Shown piece after piece: positions 58,379-64,000 of a stretch of DNA of 64,000 bases. Made by a program: the position numbers and the translations under genes. The stretch is taken from assembly GCF_001279585.1 (NCBI RefSeq), contig NZ_LGEC01000114.1, positions 62,001-126,000 of the forward strand, read 5' to 3'. The notes beneath the pieces were generated by a model. That model had not been told where the DNA came from and searched no databases. It worked only from the letters and a program-made list of their open reading frames with translations. This DNA comes from Nocardiopsis sp. NRRL B-16309 (lineage in GTDB: Bacteria > Actinomycetota > Actinomycetes > Streptosporangiales > Streptosporangiaceae). Numbering within the stretch: the first letter of the stretch is position 1; each line of letters starts with the position of its first letter.

Positions 58379-60642
58379 CCGCGGCGCTGTGGACGCTCGT
58401 GGCCCTGCCCGCCCTGACCGGCGCGGCGCTGCTGGTGGGCGGTCGGCGCGCCGACGCGGTCGCCGCGCCGTGTGCCGTCGCCTCGGCGGTCGTCGGGCTC
58501 GCGCTGGGCGTAGTCGTGGCCGCGACGCGTCCGGCCGCCGCCGTTCCGGCGCTGGCCGGGATCCCGGCCGGGCTGGCCGTGGACGGGCTCTCGGCCGTCA
58601 TGGTCGTCTCGGTCACCGCGGTCGTCCTGGCCGTGGTGCTGTTCGCGGCCGGGGAACTCGGCCCGGACGAGGCGCGGGCGCGCTTCTTCGGGTTCATGTC
58701 GCTCTTCGCCGCCGCGATGCTCGTCACGGTGACGGCGACCGGCCTGCTGGTGCTGCTCGCGGCGTGGGAGGTCATGGGCGCCGTCTCCTACGCCCTCATC
58801 GGGTACTGGTGGCGCGAGTCCGGGCGCGTCGGTTCGGCCGGGACGGCCTTCCTCACCACGCGCGCGGGCGACCTGGGCCTGTACCTGGCGGCCGGGGCCG
58901 CGCTCGCCGGCGGGGCCGGAGCGCTCCAGCTCTCCGGGCTCGCGGGGATGGAGGGGCCCTGGCGGGACGCGGCGGTGGCCGGGGTGGTCCTGGCCGCGCT
59001 CGGCAAGTCGGCCCAGCTGCCGTTCAGTTTCTGGCTCTCGCACGCGATGGCCGGCCCCAGCCCGGTCTCGGCGCTGCTGCACTCGGCGACGATGGTCGCG
59101 GCGGGCGGCTACCTGCTGGTGCGGGTGGAGCCCGCGCTCGCGGCCACGGGGTGGGCGGGGCCGCTCGTGGCGTGGGCCGGGGTGGCCACGGCGGTCCTGC
59201 TCGGGGTCGTGGCGTTGGCGCAGTCGGACCTGAAACAGCTGCTCGCCGCCTCGACCTGCGCGCAGATCGGCTTCGTCGTGCTGGGAGCGGGCGCGGGCGG
59301 GGTGGCGGGCGCGAGCCTGCAGTTCACGGCGCACGCGGCGGCCAAGAGCCTGCTGTTCCTGTGCGCCGGGGCGTGGCTGGTGACGCTGGGGGCGCGGGAC
59401 CTGGAGGGGCTGCGGGGAGCGGCGCGGCGGCACCCCGTGGTGGGGATCGCCTTCACGGCGGGGGCGCTGGCCGTCGCGGGAGTGCCGCCGACCGGGATCT
59501 GGGCGGCCAAGGACGTGGTGCTGGCGTCAGCGCTGCGGAGCTCGCCCGCCCTGTACGTCCTGGGGCTGGTGGCCGCCGCGCTCGCCGCGGGCTACGCGGC
59601 CAAGGCCCTGGTGGCGGTGTGGGCACCGCCCCTCCCCCGCTCCCGGCGGCGCAGCGAGGGACACGAGGAACATGAGGGGCACGACGGTGACGTGCACCGT
59701 GGCGCACCCATGGCCGGGCGTGCTACGGAAGAGCCGTCCCCCGGACAGGTGCCGTCCTCCGGCCGGGTCTCGTCCTCCCCCCAGGAACCGTCCTCCGCAC
59801 AGGTCTCGTTCCCGGCGGAGGAGCAGTCCTCCGCGCGCGCGTCGCGCTGGGGACGGCCGCCGCTCTCGGGGCCGCTGCTCGCCCTGGCCGTCGGTGCCGT
59901 GGGACTGGGCGTGCTCGCTCTCCCCGGGGCGGCGCAGTGGTGGCGCACGCTCCTGGACGTGCCGGGCGAGCACGGTCCCGCCGGTTGGGAGATGGCGGTG
60001 TCGGCACTGGTGAGTGTCACGGTGCTGCTCGGTGCCGGTCTGGTCTTCGCCCGGAGCTCCGCGCGCGCCGGAGCCCCAGCGCGTGGCGAGGCCGAGCGGA
60101 GTGCCGAACCGGTGGGCGGGGAGGGCGCACGAACCCGAGGGGAGGACGGGAACGGGCGGGACGCCTCGTCCGGGGCGGGCCTCCGGCAGGGCGCCCATGC
60201 CGTATCCGCGCTCCGGGCCCACCCGGTCGGCCGGTGGGCGGGTGACTGGCTGGGCCTGGAGCGCCTGGTCCGCGGCGTCGTCGTCCGGCCCGCCATGGCG
60301 CTCGCGCGTGCCCTGGCCGCCGTCGACGACCGCGTGATCGCCGTCGGGGCGCGGACCGGGGCGGAGTCGGTCCTGACGACCGCGCGGGGCCTGTCCTCCT
60401 TCGACGACCGGGTGGTCGCGGGGGCCGTGCGCGCCGGTGCCCGTCTGGGCCTGGCCGCCGCCGACACCATCCGCGACCGCGTCGAGGCCGCCGCCGACCG
60501 GTCGGTGGGCGCCGTCGCCTCGGCGGCGCGGACCGCCGCCGCCTGGGCCCTGCGCCCGCAGACCGGCCTCCTCCACCAGTACTACGCCCAGGCCGTCGTC
60601 GCGATCCTCGTGCTGGCCACCGTCTTCGTCCTGATGAGGTGA
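58375..60642 (+). CDS. nuoL: NADH-quinone oxidoreductase subunit L-like (NuoL) with long inserts
   Basis: The protein has 755 residues from GTG 58375, longer than usual (about 610-650). The antiporter core includes LAAWEVMGAVSYALIGYWWR, LAALGKSAQLPFSFWLSHAM and AGPSPVSALLHSATMVAAGG, where the usual WLPDAM reads WLSHAM. It also has LAQSDLKQLLAASTCAQIGF, AAKSLLFLCAGAWL and VAGVPPTGIWAAKD. A His/Glu- and Ser/Pro-rich insert of about 70 residues (SEGHEEHEGHDGDVHRG, then repeated PSS-type units) begins near residue 425, and a second hydrophilic insert lies near 565-610. The final amphipathic helix region, DTIRDRVEAAADRSVGA and LHQYYAQAVVAILVLATVFV, is present. Confidence 0.88.
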   Translation: MTAALWTLVALPALTGAALLVGGRRADAVAAPCAVASAVVGLALGVVVAATRPAAAVPALAGIPAGLAVDGLSAVMVVSVTAVVLAVVLFAAGELGPDEARARFFGFMSLFAAAMLVTVTATGLLVLLAAWEVMGAVSYALIGYWWRESGRVGSAGTAFLTTRAGDLGLYLAAGAALAGGAGALQLSGLAGMEGPWRDAAVAGVVLAALGKSAQLPFSFWLSHAMAGPSPVSALLHSATMVAAGGYLLVRVEPALAATGWAGPLVAWAGVATAVLLGVVALAQSDLKQLLAASTCAQIGFVVLGAGAGGVAGASLQFTAHAAAKSLLFLCAGAWLVTLGARDLEGLRGAARRHPVVGIAFTAGALAVAGVPPTGIWAAKDVVLASALRSSPALYVLGLVAAALAAGYAAKALVAVWAPPLPRSRRRSEGHEEHEGHDGDVHRGAPMAGRATEEPSPGQVPSSGRVSSSPQEPSSAQVSFPAEEQSSARASRWGRPPLSGPLLALAVGAVGLGVLALPGAAQWWRTLLDVPGEHGPAGWEMAVSALVSVTVLLGAGLVFARSSARAGAPARGEAERSAEPVGGEGARTRGEDGNGRDASSGAGLRQGAHAVSALRAHPVGRWAGDWLGLERLVRGVVVRPAMALARALAAVDDRVIAVGARTGAESVLTTARGLSSFDDRVVAGAVRAGARLGLAAADTIRDRVEAAADRSVGAVASAARTAAAWALRPQTGLLHQYYAQAVVAILVLATVFVLMR

Positions 60643-60645
60643 GGC

Positions 60646-62160
60646 GTGCTCTCCGTCGCCGTGTTCCTGCCCCTGCTCGCGGGCCTGGTGCTGCTCGCGC
60701 TTCCCCGCCCGCGGGAGAGCCTCGTGGCCTGGACCTGGGTCACCGTGGCGGCACTGGACCTGGCCCTGGTCATCGCACTGTGGGCGCGCTATCCGGCCGC
60801 CGCGGGCCGGGAGTCCGGCGCGGTCGGCGCCTTCGCCTACGAGACGCACCTGCGCTGGATCCCCAGTGTCGGGGCGGGCTACCACATCGGGGTGGACGGG
60901 CTGTCGCTGCCGCTGCTGGCGATGACGGCGGTCCTCTTCCTGGCCTGCGCCGTGTACTCGCTGCGGCAGCGGCGGCGGACCCGCGCCCACGCCGTCCTCT
61001 TCCTGTTCCTGCAGACCGTTTCGCTGGGCCTGTTCAGCGCCCTGGACCTGCTGCTGTTCTTCGTCTTCTTCGACCTGTCCATCGTCGGGATGTACTTCGT
61101 CATCGCCGGGTGGGGGCACGGCCGGGCCGCCCGCTCGGCACTGCAGTTCTTCCTGTACACCTTCCTCGGCTCGCTGGCGCTGCTCCTGGGCTTCCTCGGC
61201 CTCTACCTCGCCGCGGACCCGCACACGTTCGACATCGTGGAACTGACGCGCCGGCCCCCGCTGGAGGACGGCGGACCCGCAGCCGGGCTGGTCCTGCTGG
61301 CCATCGGCCTGGGCCTGGCGATCAAGACGCCGACCGTGCCCTTCCACACGTGGCTGCCCCCGGCGCACACCGACGCGCCCGCGGTCGGATCGGCGATCCT
61401 CGCGGGAGTGCTGCTGAAGATGGGCACCTACGGGTTCGTGCGCGTGGCGATGCCGATCCTGCCCGGAGCCTGGCGCGAGTACGCCATGGTCCTCGTGGTC
61501 GTCGGCGTGGTCTCGGTCCTGTACGGCGCGCTGGTGGCGCTCGCCCAGACCGATTTCAAGCGCATGGTCGCCTACACCTCGGTCAACCACATGGGCTACA
61601 TCGTGCTCGGGCTCGGCGCGGCCGGACTCGCCACGGCGGACGGGGCGCGCGCCGCCGCCCTGGCCGTCACCGGCAGCGTCACGCAGATGGTCAGCCACGG
61701 TCTGCTCACGGGCGCGCTGTTCCTGCTGGCGGGCACGCTCCACGACCGGGGCGGCACCTACCGGATGGCGTCCTACGGCGGCCTGGCGGGGACCATGCCG
61801 CTCCTGGCGGCGCTGACCTCGGTCGCGGCGTTCGGCTCGCTGGGCCTGCCCGGCCTGTCCGGCTTCATCGCCGAGTTCCAGATCTTCACGGGGAGCCTGT
61901 CCTTCGTCCCCGTGCCGGCCGCGATCGCCTTCCTCGGCATCCTCATCACCGCCGCCCTCTACCTGCGCGCGCTGCAGCAGCTGTTCACCGGTGACCGCCG
62001 GATCCCCGAGCACGCGCGGACCGACGACCTCTCCGCGCGGGAGCTGGTGTCGATCACGCCACTGGTGGTGCTGTCCGTGGTCATCGGCGTCTTCCCGCGG
62101 TTCCTGCTCGACCTGGTCGAACCCGCGTCCCGGGCGCTCGTGGCCCTGGTGATCCGATGA
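60646..62160 (+). CDS. nuoM: NADH-quinone oxidoreductase subunit M-like (NuoM)
   Basis: The protein has 504 residues from GTG 60646, 3 bp after the nuoL stop. The proton-channel motifs are well kept: FVFFDLSIVGMYFVIAGWGH, LAIKTPTVPFHTWLPPAHTD followed by APAVGSAILAGVLLKMGTYG, LAQTDFKRMVAYTSVNHMGY and MVSHGLLTGALFLLAGTLHD. GSLGLPGLSGFIAEFQIFTG is also typical. This subunit looks functional as an antiporter-like channel. Overlaps nuoN as ATGA. Confidence 0.94.
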   Translation: MLSVAVFLPLLAGLVLLALPRPRESLVAWTWVTVAALDLALVIALWARYPAAAGRESGAVGAFAYETHLRWIPSVGAGYHIGVDGLSLPLLAMTAVLFLACAVYSLRQRRRTRAHAVLFLFLQTVSLGLFSALDLLLFFVFFDLSIVGMYFVIAGWGHGRAARSALQFFLYTFLGSLALLLGFLGLYLAADPHTFDIVELTRRPPLEDGGPAAGLVLLAIGLGLAIKTPTVPFHTWLPPAHTDAPAVGSAILAGVLLKMGTYGFVRVAMPILPGAWREYAMVLVVVGVVSVLYGALVALAQTDFKRMVAYTSVNHMGYIVLGLGAAGLATADGARAAALAVTGSVTQMVSHGLLTGALFLLAGTLHDRGGTYRMASYGGLAGTMPLLAALTSVAAFGSLGLPGLSGFIAEFQIFTGSLSFVPVPAAIAFLGILITAALYLRALQQLFTGDRRIPEHARTDDLSARELVSITPLVVLSVVIGVFPRFLLDLVEPASRALVALVIR

Positions 62161-63587
62161 GCGGAGCGGGACACGTCGACCCGGTGATGCTGGTGCCCGA
62201 GACCGTGCTGGCGCTCGCGGCGGTGGGAGCCCTGCTCCTGGGCAGTTGGACGCCCCGCCGGCGTCAGTGGACCGTACGGCTGTGCGTGGTGGCCGCGCTG
62301 TCGGGAGCGCTGGCCGCCGCGCTCACCGCCTGGGTGCGTACCGGGGACACGGTCACCGGCGGCTTCGCGGTGGACGTGAGCACACACGCCGTGCGCGTGG
62401 CCGTGCTCGTCGGCGTCCTGGTCGCGGTGCTGCTGGCCGGCGACTCCTTCTCCGGACACCCCCGGGAGTCGGAGTCCTACGTCCTGCTGCTGCTCGGCGC
62501 CCTGGGCACGATCGCGCTGGCCGGGGCGAGCGATCTGCTGGTGCTCGCGGCGGCCTACCTGCTGGCGAGCATCCCGCTGTACGCGCTGACCGGGTTCGCC
62601 AGGGACGCCGGCGGCACCGAGGGCGCCCTGAAGTTCTACCTGATGGGCGCACTGCTGGGCATCGTGCTGCTCACCGGGACCGCGCTGCTGCTCGGCGCCG
62701 GAGGGACGACCGGCTACGCGGCGCTCGCCGGCGCCCTGCCGGACGCCCCGCGTGCCCTGGTGGCGGCGGGCACCGTCGCGGTCACGGCCGGGCTGCTGTT
62801 CAAGGCCGGCGGCGTGCCCGGCCACTTCTGGGTCCCCGACGTCACCGAGGGCGCGCCCGCCCCCGTCGCCGCCTTCGTCACCACGGTCCCCAAGATCGGG
62901 GCGCTGGCGGCGCTGTACCGGCTGGGCGACGAGGTGATCGCTCCGGGCCCGCTGGACTGGGCGCTGCTGTGCGCCGTCCTCGCCGCCGCGTCGATGACCC
63001 TGGGCAACCTGGGGGCCTTCTTCCAGACCGACGCGCGGCGCCTGCTCGCCTACTCCGCCATCAGCCAGGTCGGCTACCTGCTGATGGCGGTGGCGGCGGC
63101 CGGGGGCACGGCCGCACTGGCACGGCCGGGGCTGCTCTTCTACCTGGCCGCCTACCTCGTGACCAACCTCGGGGCCTTCGCCGTCGTGTGCGCCCTCCCG
63201 GCGGCCAGGACCCTGGAGCAGTACACGGGGCTCTTCCACCGCCGCCCGTGGCTGGCGCTCAGCCTGGTGGTGTGCCTGTTCGGCCTGGTGGGGACGCCGC
63301 CGACGGCGGTGTTCGTCGGCAAGCTCACCGTCTTCGCCGCGGCGCTGGACGCGGGTCTCGTGTGGCTGGTGGTACTGGCCGCGGTCAACACCGTCGCGAG
63401 CCTGTTCTACTACCTGCGCTGGGTGCTCCCGCTCTTCCGCGCCGCACCGAACACCGACGGGGAGAGCGCGGGCGCCGCGCCCGTGGCCGCGCCCGCCCGG
63501 CGGACGAGCACCGGCGCCGCCCTCACCCTGGCCGCCCTGTCCCTGGCCATGGGCGTCCTGGCGGGACCGCTGCTCGACCTCCTCTGA
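62157..63587 (+). CDS. nuoN: NADH-quinone oxidoreductase subunit N-like (NuoN)
   Basis: The protein has 476 residues from ATG 62157. It has about fourteen membrane helices. Key parts are LLVLAAAYLLASIPLYALTG, LKFYLMGALLGIVLLTGTAL, LLFKAGGVPGHFWVPDVTEG followed by APAPVAAFVTTVPKIGALAA, and LLAYSAISQVGYLLMAVAAA. GTPPTAVFVGKLTVFAAALD is the usual late motif. It is the last gene of the operon; a small GGAGC-GAA-GCTCC hairpin follows the stop. Confidence 0.94.
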   Translation: MSGAGHVDPVMLVPETVLALAAVGALLLGSWTPRRRQWTVRLCVVAALSGALAAALTAWVRTGDTVTGGFAVDVSTHAVRVAVLVGVLVAVLLAGDSFSGHPRESESYVLLLLGALGTIALAGASDLLVLAAAYLLASIPLYALTGFARDAGGTEGALKFYLMGALLGIVLLTGTALLLGAGGTTGYAALAGALPDAPRALVAAGTVAVTAGLLFKAGGVPGHFWVPDVTEGAPAPVAAFVTTVPKIGALAALYRLGDEVIAPGPLDWALLCAVLAAASMTLGNLGAFFQTDARRLLAYSAISQVGYLLMAVAAAGGTAALARPGLLFYLAAYLVTNLGAFAVVCALPAARTLEQYTGLFHRRPWLALSLVVCLFGLVGTPPTAVFVGKLTVFAAALDAGLVWLVVLAAVNTVASLFYYLRWVLPLFRAAPNTDGESAGAAPVAAPARRTSTGAALTLAALSLAMGVLAGPLLDLL

Positions 63588-63734
63588 GCACGGAGCGAAG
63601 CTCCGGCCCCGGGAGCCCTGCCCCAGACCCTCGGGTCCCCGGCACAGGGCAGCGAGCGGGGCAGCGGAGCAGCGGGCCTGGGAGCCGACCGGCAGCGACG
63701 GTTCGTGCCCCCTTCGGCGGGAAGGGTGAGGACC

Positions 63735-64000
63735 ATGGAGAGCCCCGGACGTCCGTGCGGCCATGGTGGTGCCATCGACGGCCTCACGGACGAGGAACTG
63801 TACGACGAACTCGTCGCGGCGCTCGCCGACGAGGGCGTGCGCGCGACCGCGGGGCCGGGCCGGTCCTCCGTCCGGATCCACCGCGGGTGGAGCCTCGGCG
63901 ACGACGCCCCGGAGCGTTTCGACCCGCCGCTCGAACTGCACGTGGACCCGCACGCGCTCGGCCGCCACCTGCGCGGCATCGCCGCCGACGCCCAGGAGGC
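63735..64000 (+). CDS. Hypothetical protein, C-terminus cut by window edge
   Basis: An ATG at 63735, preceded by AAGGGTGAGG, opens a frame that runs off the right edge (88 codons). The start MESPGRPCGHGGAIDGLTDE is followed by ELYDELVAALADEGVRATAG, SVRIHRGWSLGDDAPERFDP and PLELHVDPHALGRHLRGIAA. I recognise no family. It may be a soluble acidic protein, separated from nuoN by 147 bp. Confidence 0.6.
   Translation, partial: MESPGRPCGHGGAIDGLTDEELYDELVAALADEGVRATAGPGRSSVRIHRGWSLGDDAPERFDPPLELHVDPHALGRHLRGIAADAQE

Overview
The window is a very G+C-rich actinobacterial chromosome segment. It has GTG/TTG starts, many 4-base ATGA/GTGA gene overlaps, and AfsR/SARP, LacI, TetR, GntR and ECF42 regulators. 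Gene content and style fit a Nocardiopsis-like or related Streptosporangiales/Streptomyces-type actinomycete; this is inference from content, not a database match. I saw no rRNA, tRNA, CRISPR array, insertion sequence or phage module.

Layout. 1-2670: the larger part of a GAP1 (GTPase-associated protein 1) biological-conflict gene leaving the left edge. 3.4-11.7 kb: housekeeping and accessory singletons (DUF2786 protein, DUF574 methyltransferase, hyaluronan-synthase-like GT2 coupled to a 52-residue LAATG/TM peptide, SdsA-type alkylsulfatase, LapA-like and DUF4333 proteins). 11.9-14.7 kb: an AfsR-type SARP/NB-ARC/TPR regulator. 15.4-22.5 kb: a metal region with an SmtB-type ArsR sensor, a duplicated His-rich protein, an imine reductase-like enzyme, and an AztABCD-type zinc ABC importer around a Zur-like box. 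22.6-31 kb: a frameshifted ABC-2 permease, a polytopic glycosyltransferase-like protein, a sulfite-oxidase-fold molybdoenzyme with membrane partner, and a translationally coupled methyltransferase/GT/epimerase set. 30.5-37.4 kb: a TRAP transporter, QuiC-type 3-dehydroshikimate dehydratase and shikimate/quinate dehydrogenase, divergent from a LacI regulator. 37.5-43.5 kb: TetR plus two tandem GH3 glycosidases, the first with permuted domain order. 43.6-51.8 kb: GyrI-like protein, GntR regulator, D-amino-acid dehydrogenase-like flavoenzyme, HupE/DUF3500 pair, and a MetP/MetS transporter with an ornithine-cyclodeaminase family enzyme. 52.1-54.7 kb: DGPF protein + ECF42 sigma factor, HD protein. 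54.9-63.6 kb: an orphan Complex I membrane arm (NuoA-x-H-J-K-L-M-N).

The most unusual item is this orphan arm. All seven membrane subunits are present, but the NADH and Fe-S modules are absent. The slot normally holding nuoB-nuoC-nuoD holds one gene whose ends look like degenerate NuoB and NuoD stretches joined by a His/Gly/Asp-rich linker, and NuoH has lost the acidic quinone-site loop. Other items worth checking are the GAP1 system, the coupled LAATG peptide/GT2 pair, a shared AGGTGTAATA element that may join the D-amino-acid oxidase and MetPS operons under the GntR protein, and the direct-repeat operator between TetR and the GH3 pair.
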